Of a stretch of DNA of 64,000 nt, positions 10,221-22,020 are shown piece after piece (position 1 is the first letter of the stretch; every line of letters starts with the position of its first letter). The stretch spans positions 645,905 through 709,904 of the forward strand of contig VZTJ01003847.1 in assembly GCA_013397795.1 (NCBI GenBank), read 5' to 3'. The notes under the pieces were generated by a model. It had not been told where the DNA came from. It did no database searches and was given only the letters and a program-made list of their open reading frames with translations. This DNA comes from Orthonyx spaldingii. Lineage: Eukaryota; Chordata; Aves; Passeriformes; Orthonychidae. The position numbers and the translations under genes were made by a program.

Positions 10221-13200
10221 GCTCTGTTACAGTTTGCAGACTACACATCCGTTTCTGAGCCATTGAAAGAACCCAGCGGGATGGACACTCTGTTGTGCTG
10301 ACTGGACTCTGAGTGGTGCAGAAGAAACATCTCTTCAAAATACAGTTGGAAGGAAAGAATTATAGCCCTTCTACTCCTCTCCTTTTCCCTTGTATAAAGT
10401 AACTTAACAATTGCTAAGATCTTGGCTATTTTGGGAAGGGCTTCCTTGGATTTTAAAAATATTTTATTATTTGAATTGTATTCAAAGAAAAAGGCTTGGG
10501 TTTGGTCTTAGTTCAAGGACTCATTCTTCTGACTGCTCAGTGTCAGGAGATATAGGATGTAAAAGGAAGACAGGCTGAATTTTGTCATATCTTGGAGGTG
10601 GTCTCTAAATTCTGCTATGTTGGTCAGTGCCCTGAAAATTGAATCTTAGGCTCCCTCATAGCACCTGTGTGGATGTGGGCCCGTGAAACACTGATCAAAA
10701 CTTTGTTGATTATAAACCAGCAATTGAATGAGATGGGTTTTACATGACACCCAACTGCTCTGAGGGCCGCTAAGGAAGTGGAGCTTTTCTCTCACTATGG
10801 GGAGTTTTACCAGGTCAGTGAAGAAAATATGTAAGTGTTAACTTAGTTCATAACCACCTTGAGGGGGCAAGGAGCAAAAGCTTGCAATGTAGGTGATGGC
10901 CCATCTTAAAGTTGTGTTTTCCTCCATGTTGTCTTCCTCAGTTTCTTAAAACCACATTGTCAGGAGATTTTTTTTTCTGTCTTTATCAAAACAGCTCTGT
11001 TCTGCCTTTTGACTAGTGATAGCTTAATAAGTTTAAACATATGTTCCTAAGCAGTTTACAGCCTGCAGCAAACAACCAAACTTGCATAATTTGTCTCTAT
11101 TACAACGTGTATTTACAGCAACAAACACCTGGATGTTTGCTGAGTGTTTGATCCAGAGGAGTTAGAGCCATTCCTTATCCTGGATCTATAGGCACCACTT
11201 CCACTAAATTGGGCAAAGGACGAAGTTTGCCTCCAGATGGTGCTAGGGAACAGGTGTGCAAGAGTCGTTGGACTATTGGTGTGATTCACTTAATGATAAA
11301 TAATCGTGTTATTGGAGACGCTAAACACGTGATACCAGGCAGCCTTACATGTGCTTCCTGCTGCCTGTGTGTTGGGAAGGCTCCCAGTATTGCTTGGGAA
11401 TGCAATTATGTACGGATATGCTCCAGGTAAGAAGTCATGCAGCATCCAAATGCTTGCAAAGTTTTGACCTTATTATTTTTCTCTGTGGAATTCTTAGCAT
11501 TGAGTGAAAACATTGGTTTTGCAAAAAGGGGGAATATTAAGTAATCTCAGAATCCCTGTCTCTGCAGGGGCGTGGCATTGCTCTGCTTCAGCTTTCGCCT
11601 CGCAGTAGGATGATACCTGAGTGTTTGAATTCCTTTTGCTGCTGCAGAAGCCTGTACACACTCACATCCTACAGCTCCCATGTGGGCAGGGCACTGCCGA
11701 GGGTGGGCAGCCCCTCGTGGGCCATGGGGGCTCTGGGACAGCCCATGTCCCTGGGCCCCACAGCAGCAGGCTTGGAGGTGCTTTTGGTGGTGCAGGAGTG
11801 TGGTTGAGGCTGGAGAAGGAGGCCTGGAGTTGCTTCCCCCTGGGCCAGGGAGAGCTGGCACTGCAGCAGCCGTGGGCAGGGTGAGCCTGGCAGGGGGCCC
11901 ATGGCAAAACAAACCGGCTTTGTCCTCTCCTTAGACCTGCGGCGCCAGAGCTAAGTCATGGAGTAGGTGACCTGTAGTTCCAGAAAAGGAAAATGCAGTG
12001 TCATTCCCACCCTGCCTTGGCATCCCTGACACATAACAAGGTTCAGAAGCAGCACCCTTTTCCCAGTGCTGCTGGTTTGGCTGTGCGAGCTGTGCCCCAG
12101 TGCCTGCACTCAGTGCTGGGGATGAGCAGCAGGCACTGGAAATAAAGTTGTTGCTTGGTACAGGAAACCAAACTTTTTAAGGTGCTCACTCAGGACTGGT
12201 GGTACTACTGCGCACTGAGGAGGAAATGTGGTTTCTGAGCTGGAAAACATCATTGACCTTCAGCAATCATTCTGTAACTTTACCTCAAAAGGGGAATTTA
12301 CCAGAGAGCTTGGATTTCTGCCTGCAATCCCAGGCTAACACCTGGCCTGGAGGGGCTGGGGAAGGCAGGATGGCTTTGGAGGAGCTGTGTGGCTGCACAC
12401 TGTGAAGCCCTCCATCCTCACAATGTTTGGCCGTAGCAACATCAGTGTGTGTGGTGAACCCTGTTGCAGCCTCTCAGGGTGTCTGGACAAACCATGCCTT
12501 CCCCTAGGTAACACAGGACACTGAAGTGGCCAAGGATGTGTTGGAGGAAGGACACAGTGCAAATTTAGCTTTTGGGAAAATGAGTGGCGAGCCAAGTTTT
12601 CTTTTCAGCCGTGCCATCAATTTTGGGGATCACACACAGCCCAGGTGACCTCTGTTTCAGAGAGAGGAATGGCACAGGTTGTCTGCAGCAGTGTGGAAAG
12701 TGGTAGGTCTCAATCTCCATCACACCTTCAGCCACCAGCTTTCCTTGGGATGCTATAAACAGCAGATCTGGTTGCACTTTGCAGGACTCCCCATGTCGTT
12801 TTACCTTGCAGGATGTACATGGAGTGACAAAAAAAGCCAAGAAAGGTTCTATCTATCTGTGCTCACTTAAACAGTCTTTGGAGGGCTGCAGCTGAATCAC
12901 CCTCCCACCCTCCTTTCTTTGGAAATTTGTTTTTAGCCATGGATGAACAGGGCCTGAATCTCCTGAACTCTGGGACAAAGTGCTCTGAGTTTTTCCAGAC
13001 TTTGACATGGGAACAAGCAAGGAGATGGTGATGAGGCCAGGTGGATGAAATGCTGTTTATTCCTGCTGTTCATCATGATAAGAGTTTAGACAAATTGACT
13101 AAAGACTTTTACTGGAGGTGCTTCCAACAGACTCCTATGCAATGCATAGATAGGCTCTTTAGAGGCAAAAGCAAATAAATACTTGCCTGGAAGTGCAACT

Positions 13201-14440
13201 TTCATCACTTATGAAGTTCCGCTTTCGTTTGTTTTTGCATTAATGCAGGCTAGGGTTCAATCCTCTGTTCCCATTACAGAGCAGGAAAGTGAATTTGAGA
13301 AAGTCACTGGCTTAGCATAAAGCTGCATTGTTCTCCACTTTGCTTTCTATATGGAGTACAAAGATACCACTGAGATCAAAGAAAGCCTATGAATTGCCAT
13401 AGCACCCAGTTATCTCAACATTTTCCTCTTCAGCAGGTGGTTATCCATCTGTTCATTTTCCCTGCTGGGGTTGGCTTTTCTGTCTGTGTGAATCTCTTGG
13501 GGCATGGCCATATAAACCCTGAGTGCACTGCATGGCGGCCCTGCCATGCAGTGAGTGCCAAGTACCTCCTCCAGGGGCTGGTGAGTTTTTATGCCCCTTT
13601 GAGCTACTGTGAATGACAAAACAATGAGAAACACATAGTGAGGATCATGGCCCTGATGAACCCTGGGGCAGGAGCTGATACCCATCTCCCCAAATGCTTG
13701 GTGCAGTGCTCGGAAAGATGCTGCTTAGCACAGTGCCACTCCCCTGCTCAGGTCTGCTGATGAAAATGGGGATGTGGTTCCCCTGAGCAAGCAGAAATGG
13801 TGGGGCACTGGAGTGCCTCTGAGGCATGGCACTGAGGGCAAGGAGTCTAGAGGAGCATATCTAATATCCTACCAAAGAGGCAGAATCAAAACACGTGGAT
13901 TTTGTCTGCAGTGTCTGTGTGAGGTAGTACACCTTGTACTCTGCCTCCAAGGGCAGGTGAGGTGGCTGTGACTGCACACAGAGGAGCCCAGCCTGCTACG
14001 GCAAAGCACCGGCTGTGTTGTGGCTGAGCAAACCTTCAGCTGCCCGAATGACCATGAAGCAGCACCGACATGTGGGGGAGCAGGGCCACATTCCCCTCTT
14101 TTGGAAGTGCAGGGGGTGAGACACGGAAAAGAGACAGTATCAGCAGTGTGACTGAGCCTCTGCTGCCCCAGATATCACCTGGCAGGCGGGCTGGGCGAGC
14201 ACACAGACTGTGCCTGGGCTGGCTGTTAAAGCCTGCCTGCACTGCAGGGAGAGCTGTTTGTGCTCCCTACCCTGCCCAGTCCCTCTTGACCAAGGCTGTC
14301 GCGCTGAGGAGCAGCAGAGCCCTCCCCGTGGCCGCTGTCCTCTCCATCTGCTGCAATGTCCCCGTGGCTGCTTGCACTTCCTGCACCTGGGCCACCCTGG
14401 CTGCCAGGGAATAGCAGCTGACGTGTCCCTGCCTCCTCAG
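10221..14440. other. Intergenic stretch, no gene recognised
   Basis: From the end of TATDN3 to the first TATDN3-like exon relic. The 11.6-11.95 kb and 14.0-14.5 kb parts are GC-richer and open in several frames, but codon content and homology give no gene. The mammalian neighbour SPATA45 was looked for here and was not recognised. Confidence 0.7.
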
Positions 14441-14532
14441 CCCCCCAAAGACATCCTGACTCCATCACTGTGTGTGGTGGGGTTCAGCCTATTTGGAGCA
14501 GAGCAGATGGGCAGTGCAGTGTCACAGTCCAG
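14441..14532 (+). pseudogene. Candidate exon 3 relic of the TATDN3 copy
   Basis: A GCCTCCTCAG acceptor is followed by 92 bases that are open in the matching frame and end AG|GTGAGG. This is the same phase as parental exon 3 (30 codons plus 2 bases, against 24 plus 2). The residue match is weak (VVGFS...E...SAVSQSR against the parent's VVVSEQAGEF...ELSER). Collinearity and phase are the main support. Confidence 0.4.
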
Positions 14533-14569
14533 GTGAGGTGCCCACCTGTATTTTGTATTTCTGTGACAG

Positions 14570-14666
14570 AGTGTGGGCACTGGGTTTAACCTGTTTAGTG
14601 TTCCCATATGGGCTTTACATCCACTCTTTTGGCTGTGCCAGGGCTGTGTACTTTGTCACCAAAGAG
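14570..14666 (+). pseudogene. Candidate exon 4 relic of the TATDN3 copy
   Basis: It follows a CTGTGACAG acceptor and its first base completes the arginine codon left by the preceding relic, as in the parent. It reads LVFPYGLYIHS where the parent reads FVFPCLGVHPV, and ends VTKE against VTLK. The donor is not preserved. It is slightly longer than the parental 85-base exon. Confidence 0.45.
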
Positions 14667-16577
14667 TGCAAAAGGTTGCTTGGTTCCTTGTCGGTGCCCA
14701 ATTGCACCTTAGATAAAGTACATGATTTCACGTTGATAAAAGATGTTTCACAAGTAGCACAACCAAGAATGCTTCTTTGCCCCAAGGATTTATGATTTCC
14801 CCCTCACCACAGCAATTCCAATCTCCTACCCATGTCCTGTGATGCTCCCATTACAGCCCAGCACTCCCAGTGCTGCATTTCCAGCTCCTTGTGTGTCTCC
14901 CTGATCCCTATCATGTTACCACCAGCCCTTCCATGTACCTTCTGGGCTCTGCCCATCACAGTGCCTTGGCTTTCTTGTGTGTCCCTGTGACCTCCCTGTA
15001 ATTCCCCATGTCTCTTCCGTGGTGCCTCCCTGAGCTTGTTGGATTGTCATTTAGGCAAGATTAGTCTGGGCAGATCATGTTTGGATAGCTGCTGGTATCA
15101 GACTCAGCAGGTGGATATGTGACTCCTCTTGGTGGCCTTCAGAGGGAATGGAGACAGTCAGTGTCATCTACATGTCCACAAACTCCCACAAACCTTCTAG
15201 GGACTTTGTATCTCCAAGAGGTCTGTCCCTCTGCCAAGTCTTGTTGACCATTGTCAAAGCCTCTGAGTTGTGGATGTGGACTAAGGGTCAGCAGGACCAT
15301 GTTAAGTGAATTCCATGGAAATATGTGTACACCGGATGCTGCATCTCCTGGGTGGAATTGGACCTGTTGCTTGGAGCCTCCTAGGTCTGCTCAGCCTATG
15401 ACCACTGGTGAACCTGTGAAATAGACCTGGGGTTATCTAGCAGGAAGGTCTGTCTTTGTGAAGTGCACTGCCTGGAGAGGGCAGCTTTGAAGTGCTGATT
15501 GGCACTGGCTTTATTGTTGTAAACCTATAGAGAGAGCATTTTTGTGCTCAGATTATTTCTGGACACACAACAAAGGGTGAGGAAGCAAACAAATGGAGTG
15601 CTGGGAACAAGTTAAATGGAGCTCCATGTGGGGAGTTCCAATCACAACATCACCAGCTATTTTCCCTTTTCTCTAGGGGTCATTATTCCTGCCTGGAAAA
15701 GTCAGGGTGGAAACTCAGCTCTGTACTACACAGGACCTCCGTGCTGAGTCGAAGCAATGGTGAGTACACGTGCAGTGGGTTAATGTGGCGCAAAATGTGC
15801 ACAAGCAGATGTCAGCACTGTCCAAAATAATCCCTCCTGTGCTCCCGGTGAGTGCAGCACATCCACTGACAATCCACCTGTGTGATGTTTATCCAAGGAT
15901 GGTGTTCCTTGACCAGCACATGGAGGCTGCTGCTGTTGTCCCAAAATAGGTTCTTTCTCTTCCTTTCACCTGGTGTGCAAGAGGCCAATCCACACACAGA
16001 GTCGAGGTATTTGATTTATTTACTGTTCTGTGCAGAAAGCAAATCCAAAACACAGTCCTGTACCAGCCACTGTGAAGAAGGTTAACTCTACCCTGGCCGA
16101 AACCAGCACAATAGCCCAAAGTGATGAAGGGCTTGGCTGAAAATGCAGTGATTTGTGGAACTGGTGTGGAAGGTTGGTTCAACAAGACCTGTTCCCTGGC
16201 ACTGACAACTGCCTTTCCTCTGGAAAGGACACCACTCAGGACCAGGCTGCCAGAGACCCATTAAAAGGTTTCTCAAAGGTTTCCCAGCACTTACAAGATG
16301 AGGCTCAATTCAGCCAAATGATGAAGAATGGGGTCTTTCTTCCTCTGCTCACTAGCAGAGCTACCTGGACTAACATGCCTCCAACCCCCTTTGAATCTCT
16401 GTTTAAATTTTGTTCTCCAAGGGCTGAGTAATTAGGTTATTTAGAAGCTGTCAGGAACATAGGAGACTGGCACCCTCTGTCCTAGACTGTTGTTTTCGTG
16501 GTCTGCTTTTCAGGTTGTACAACAATACAGTTTTGTACTGTGGCTTTGTTTGCTGTGGCTCAGCTGGTTTATTACAG

Positions 16578-16637
16578 GCCATGGAATCTGTCCTGCTCTT
16601 CAAGAAACACAAAGATAAGCTGGTGGCCATTGGTGAA
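16578..16637 (+). pseudogene. Exon 5 relic of the TATDN3 copy
   Basis: Intact TTTATTACAG acceptor and GTAATC donor bound 20 in-frame codons ending KDKLVAIGE, against 21 codons ending KDKLVGIGE in the parent. The metal-binding glutamate of IGE is retained. This is the best preserved piece, with no disabling change inside it. Confidence 0.85.
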
Positions 16638-17150
16638 GTAATCTGCTCTGATTTCTGCAGAACCAGAGTGGATATGACTATATGGAAACTATCTAAAGCT
16701 GCATGTAACTCATTGTAACCTCTGACTGCTTACATTCCTCTGCATGGATAGATATGAAATGCGTTGAGATTAAACCCCAAAATTTCATTTTCCTGGCTAA
16801 ACATCCATGCAAGAGTAAAATGAAAATTGCAAAATACCACCAGGGGAGCATATGGATAGATGCCTGAAATGCTGGCTCCCTGCAATGAAGACATTGTAGG
16901 GAAACTACTGAAGCTACTTTAATCTTTGCCAGGAGTGTTTTTGCAGCTGTTATCACACTATCTTGATTTTTATTATTCATATGTTACTATATTTCAAGGT
17001 TTTTTTTGAAGGGTGCTGTCTTCTGCTCTGTTTCTTCATTGATAAAAGCTTCTGCCACTGTCCTGAGAAAATTAAGCTGGTGAAGGAATTAGATCCCCAC
17101 AGTTTGAAGTTCATCACATTTCATGAAATCTTAGATGACTTTTTGTGTGG

Positions 17151-17257
17151 ATTGGGCTGGACTTCACTCCATGGACTGTGTCCATGCTTCAGCAATGTGA
17201 GGAGCACCAGAGAGCCCTTGTGCAGCAGCTGGCACAGCAAAACAATTGGACTTGCCT
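17151..17257 (+). pseudogene. Exon 6 relic of the TATDN3 copy
   Basis: Reads IGLDFTP, then a region with EEHQRALVQQLAQQ matching the parent's EGQRQVLIKQIELA. It ends at a good GTATGAGT donor in the parental phase with one codon fewer. The acceptor is broken: the bases before the exon are GTGTGG with no AG. Confidence 0.85.
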
Positions 17258-17429
17258 GTATGAGTCAGAAACTTTTTCACAGAGTGTCTCCTTCATCCAT
17301 AGGGCTTTAACTAGGCTCAACACCTGTTTCCTGCATCACAGCTTCACAGGCATCCCCTAAAGAAAACTAGCGATTGTTTTGAAGTTTATCTAAGTGTTCA
17401 ATGGTTTAAGGTGAAAAAATAACCATACT

Positions 17430-17659
17430 TGTGTCAGGAAAATCCACAAACGGCAGAAGTTTATGTCCAAAAAGGAGACAGAGGAGTCCTGCAACTTCAT
17501 TCGAATAAAGGGAGAGAGTCCACTGGGGCATACGCCCATGGGGTTTTCTCTCTCGAGGTTTCGGAGGGCGCAGCCTCCTTTTATCCCAAACTCCTGGCTG
17601 CACGTTGCCCTCTTCCTTTCCCCATTGGCTGAGGCACTAGGAAGGTACCGCCTACCACA
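17430..17659 (-). mobile_element. Short endogenous-retrovirus LTR-like element
   Basis: Read on the minus strand, a 230-bp unit begins TGTGGTAGGC and ends CCTGACACA (TG...CA ends). It has a CCAAT box (plus 17624-17628) and a GGATAAAAGG TATA-like box about 40 bp downstream (plus 17576-17586). A purine run AAGGGGGAA lies immediately before the TG end (plus 17662-17670), as expected for a polypurine tract next to a 3' LTR. No internal retroviral gene is recognised in the adjacent 17.66-18.25 kb. The family is not identified. It lies within the decayed TATDN3 copy. Confidence 0.55.
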
Positions 17660-18750
17660 TATTCCCCCTTGAACCTACTATTTTACCCCGAAATTCAGAA
17701 GTTCAGGCTTGTGCAGACCCCTGTCTGTTTCAGGAACCAAGCTGTCTGAGCTCTGCAACAAACCTGCTGCCCAAAGCTAGTAGAGACATTAAGATCCACT
17801 GCAAAGACCATACCTTCACCCATCAAATTGTCTTTAAAGACATTAGCTTTCCTCTCACCTGTGAGCAATTATGTCTAGGAGCATGTTGTCTTTGTCAAGA
17901 GCAAACTAGAAAACTGTTCCTTTCGAGCTGTGCCTCTGATGAGGATGTGGGAGACTTTGTAGCCTTTTCCTCAAGATTCTCCCAGAGGATATTTTTTTAA
18001 TGGTTCTTCACCTCAGAGGCTCAGGGGTGCAAGTTAGTAGACACCTAGTGACATAAGGAATCCCAAAGTACACCTGAACAAGTGTGGCAGATAGAAAGTC
18101 AGTGAAGCAGAGACCAAGGAAGGCACCGTAACTTTGGTGGAGGAATGGTGAAGGTAGGTGGTGCAAAACAGCCACTGCCACAGCGTTACCCAGTACAGTG
18201 GGATTTTTTTGAATTAGGGAACAAAGTATGATTTCATGAGGTATTTTTTCTCCCTGTGGACTATTTTAAGCAGATATGTACATTCCAAAGTTTACTCATC
18301 TAATGGGGAAAAGTACATCCTTTCCACTCAGTAAAAAACAATACTTTAAAATAAAACATGACAGAAGGCAATAGGACAGAAAAAAGTGCCATGGACCTGA
18401 AAGAGAAGCAGCTGAGCAATTGCAGCAGGCTTTTCCTGTATTTGCAAGTCCCACTATGGACCAGGAAGGTGCTAACAGAAAAATGTGTCCATTGCTAGTC
18501 CTTTGATGACTGGTAAGATAATTTGGTGGTCCTTGCCTACCTACCAGTGGGCTGAGGGAATCTCAGCAGCCATTTCACCCTGTGGAGGGCAAGGTTAACA
18601 AATCCAAGCTCTGCATTTTTCAGTGGCTGAGTACTGCTTAAAATCTTGGAGCCTTCTCATCCTGATGTAAGAAAATTTGATACACAGGGTTTGGGTTGCT
18701 CAATTCTGCAGCCTGATCCCAGCTCCCTGGCTTTCATATGTACATTGCAG

Positions 18751-18885
18751 ATGTTCAGGACATACTGCTCCCTAACTTTGCTGGGGGACAGTCTGTCATC
18801 CTGGAAAAGGTACAAGCTGGTTATTATTTTTCTTTTCCTCTGGCTGTTAATTTTTTTCCCTCTTGCCATTACAAGGCTGGATCAG
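18751..18885 (+). pseudogene. Exon 8 relic of the TATDN3 copy
   Basis: Acceptor ACATTGCAG in the parental phase, then residues aligning one-for-one with the parent through VQAGYYFSFP (parent VKAGYYFSIP). After that, about 22 extra bases shift the frame before TGCCATTACAAGG resumes the parental nucleotide match. The HAFDG motif reads PNFAG, so the metal-binding histidine and the following aspartate are lost. The donor GTTAGT is intact. Confidence 0.85.
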
Positions 18886-19741
18886 GTTAGTCCTTGCAGA
18901 GTTCCTGGAAGTCATTTCAGCAGGGTTATAATTGGATTGCATGAGCCTTGGCCTTTTGCTCTCTCTCCCAACTATCATTTTCCAGTATCTGAACCAATGC
19001 AGAAGGAAAAGTGATACTAGCAGGGATGTGGAATTGGCTGTGGCTGCCATGAAACATATCAATGCCTATGTTTTCCTTTGGAGTGATAATGAGACACTGG
19101 GATTTTTTTGATTTTGGAAAAAAAAAATGAGAAAGAAAAGTCACATAGCAGTTTGAAGCTAAGCCTCCTATAGGCTGTTGTTTTGAAACAAAACTGCCCA
19201 TTTTGAAACTAGAGGCACATTTGTCTTTCAGTATTCCCCAGATAAAAACCAACGTTTCCACACTTCTTAAGGGAAAGCTCAGTATGACATTCTCAATGAA
19301 ATGGTTTGGTGTTTGTAAATAAAAGAAAATTTCCCAAGCATGTAGTTATATTCAGTTCCTAAAAAAAATGCAACTTCTCCCAAGCCAAACCCTTGTCAGG
19401 GAGCAGCAGGAGCTCCACCTTCACCACCAACCATCCCAACACCACCCAGCTCTGTTCTGGCCCAAGGCTCTATCACCTCTCTCTGGTCTAAGGAAGGGGA
19501 ACAAGGCCTTTTGCATCCAGCACTGCCATTTATCCTGGCAGCAGCTGAGCTGACAGGAGAGTCACCAAGAATGGCAAATCTGCCTAGGTGAAAGGAGGCA
19601 ATACTGCGCTCTCCCCATCCCTTCACTTAGGCTGGGAGGAGGGATGCAGGGCTGTTTCTGAGCACGGTGCTCTGAAGCTGCCAGCCAGGTCATGGCTGTG
19701 ATGGTCTTTCACCAGTGTGTGAAACTGCCCTGTGTCTTTCA

Positions 19742-19810
19742 GCAGCTTTGTGAGTCTGCCTTCTGGCATCCAACATCACCTTTGTCCTGTGCATGGCTCC
19801 CAAGGTTGTT
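19742..19810 (+). pseudogene. Possible exon 9 relic of the TATDN3 copy
   Basis: Follows a TCTTTCAG acceptor. The nucleotide pattern CAG..TTGTGA...TGCCT.CTGG resembles parental exon 9 with small gaps, and one frame gives T-S-P where the parent has TDSP. The position is collinear. Weak, offered only because of context. Confidence 0.25.
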
Positions 19811-20129
19811 GTACAGCCAGCAGAGAGGAGATAGCACTCAAAGCAGAGTTATTCCCAAGACCCAAGTTATTTCCACTTCATTCCCCTCCTAAGGTTTCTA
19901 AAAGCTATGAACTCTTGGTACTGTCTGAGATCTTAAGGGACACAAATATTCTGTTCACCCTGTGTTTGCAGTTCTTTGAAAATATAGGATTATCTCCAAA
20001 GGCTTAAACAGTCTGAATGCCATTCTGCCAGAGCTGGGACATATTTTACATGTTGCTGTATGGGTTGCTGTAATGAGACCGCTTCTCATGGGTCGTTTTC
20101 TTATGTTTGTTTTCCTGGCTGCACTGGTG

Positions 20130-20392
20130 CAGATAAGAATAAATGGCCTCAAGTTGCACCAGGGGAGGTTTAGATTGGATATTAGGCAAAACTTCTTCAC
20201 TGAAAGGGTTTTTGAGTGTTGGAACAGGCAGCTCACAGAAGTGGTGGAGTCACCATCTCTGGAAGTATTTAAAATGTGTAGATGTGGCATTAAGGGACAT
20301 GGTTTAGTAGGGGTCTTGGCAGTGCTGGGTTAACAGTTGGGCTTAGTGATCTCAAAGGTCTTTTCCAAAATAAATTCTATCATCCTATATTT
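20130..20392 (+). repeat. CR1 LINE 3' fragment
   Basis: Sense-oriented CR1 3' end: GGCCTCAAGTTGCACCAG, GGTTTAGATTGGATATTAGG, GTGGAGTCACCATCTCTGG and the terminal ATTCTATCATCCTAT. It is fairly well preserved and inserted in the TATDN3-copy region. Confidence 0.92.
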
Positions 20393-21902
20393 AAGAGCCA
20401 CAGGGTACTGACAAGACAGAGAAACGATTTTTAGGTCGACACTTCAGCTGTTGGGCTGATATCACATGACTGCTGCCCCAGTAAAACACTCTGATGAATG
20501 CATTTGTGGACACCCCAGGGATGTCAGGTGCTGAGTGAGTGCTGGAGGTGCCGAGTGCCCTCCATTCCCTGTGGTGCCATCAGGAGCTGGGGGTTGGTGC
20601 CGAGCTGGTCAGTGTACAGGCTGGAGGCGGGAGCAGAAGACCAGGCTCTCCCCTGCTCTCTGAACAGCTGGATGAAGTAGGTGTTGTCACTCACATGCAA
20701 AAATCTCAGGATGCTCTGGGGCTGTCCTGGCACAGGAGCTGCCCACTGTCTGGTGGTTGACAGAAGCACTAAGTTTGTCTCCCCTGACAGTAAAAGGAAG
20801 GGAATTTTCTATGTGAGATTCTGTCTTTACAGCTAATCTGAAATAGTTTATACCTTGTAGCTGTGATGCAAAAGACTACTGTTCAAAAGGGTCTTTGGAG
20901 AACACTTGGAGTGCTTTCCTGACACAGGAGCTCCAACAAAGAGAGTCCCTGGTGTCTGTCTGTCTGACTTCCTGTTAAAAAGATTAACATAGTTGGAATG
21001 TCAATGCATTTTCCATAATGCACTCTCACAGCCAGAGTCTTGGGCAGGCATCTTTCATTGTTATTCAGTCTAAACAAAAAAATTCCTGCTGATTTTTAAT
21101 TAAGCTGAGGTCAGCCAGCATCTTCCCCATCAAATACTTGTAGATCTTTAAAGGCTCTCTTCCTGCTGATAACCTCTTCAGAGAGAAATTGGGAACTTCA
21201 AGCTGTTACTAAATATTTGGTTTTCCTCAACAGTAAAAGTAGCAACATTTCTCAAGCTTGGATGAGCAATCTGTCTCTAAAACATATTTCCATACCAGGC
21301 TCTTAGTGGCTCCAAAATCATGTCTCTTCAATTTAATTTTCAAAGGATCTGTGTGCATGAACCAGGCAAATGAGGTATAATCAATCAGGCAATGAAAGAG
21401 TTACACTGTGATGTTTTTTCACAGTACAATGCTTTTTATTATAACTCTGAGACATCCTAGAAGTGATTTTATTGTTGTTGCTCTGAAAGGTGGTTTCACC
21501 AGCTAATTGCTTCACCATTCCTATGCAGATGGGCAAGCAGCCGGACCTCTCAGCAGATATTCTGCATGCACAGAAGGCTACCTCCGACTTAGTCACTTGT
21601 GGTCCTGCTACAGCCAGCAGAGAACACTCTTTGGAAGCAATTCCTCTCACATTACTGAGTTCTTATAAGCTGAGTTGCTAACTGGAGTGTGTTAGTGGAA
21701 CCCTGCAATATCTCCCAGCTGTGCTATTTGGGATGGGATGAACTGCAGCCCAGCAGTTCCTGGGGCTGTGGGGGAACGCACACAGATGCATCTGTCTACA
21801 CCTGCACAGCTTCTCCAAACCCTCCTGTTCCACAGCCCTCTGATGGTCCAGGCTGATGTCACTTAACCTTTCTCACAAAAGAGCTTTTTGGTTATCGTTT
21901 AG

Positions 21903-22020
21903 TAAAGAAATGAACCCAAGACATCAGGATTGCCTGACAGCACACTGCTGTGCTGCTGTATCAGTGGAAGGAATCTGTGATGTAACAATGAAAATGCCTC
22001 CAAGCCTTTCCCCAAATTTA
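21903..22020 (+). pseudogene. Exon 10 relic of the TATDN3 copy
   Basis: Nucleotide match AGAAATGAACCCAA at the start (parent exon 10 begins GTGAGAAATGAACCC) after a TTTAG. It ends with a segment reading NENASKPFPKF against the parent's QNALKVFPKL. Stop codons and small indels interrupt the frame in between. Confidence 0.75.

Larger units (their letters stand above)
14441..22020 (+). pseudogene. Decayed tandem copy of TATDN3 (non-processed)
   Basis: Relics of TATDN3 exons 3, 4, 5, 6, 8 and 10 (and perhaps 9) lie in order on the same strand as the parent, separated by intron-sized gaps, so this is a DNA-level duplicate rather than a retrocopy. Strongest pieces: exon 5 at 16578-16637 (KDKLVAIGE), exon 6 at 17151-17257 (GLDFTP), exon 8 at 18751-18885 (QAGYYFSFP) and exon 10 at 21903-22020 (NENASKPFPKF). 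Breaks: no AG acceptor before exon 6, about 22 extra bases shifting frame within exon 8, stop codons in exon 10, and no clear exons 1, 2 or 7. A CR1 copy and an LTR-like element lie inside. Where aligned, residue identity to the parent is only about a third to a half, so the duplication is old. A diverged functional remnant cannot be excluded without transcript data. Confidence 0.8.

Noticed and set aside
14300..14420. Possible exon 1 relic of the TATDN3 copy (CACTTCCTGCACCTGG...CTGCCAG)
   Set aside because: Some nucleotide resemblance to the DCHCHL exon, but the frame and residues do not hold up and the composition alone could explain it.
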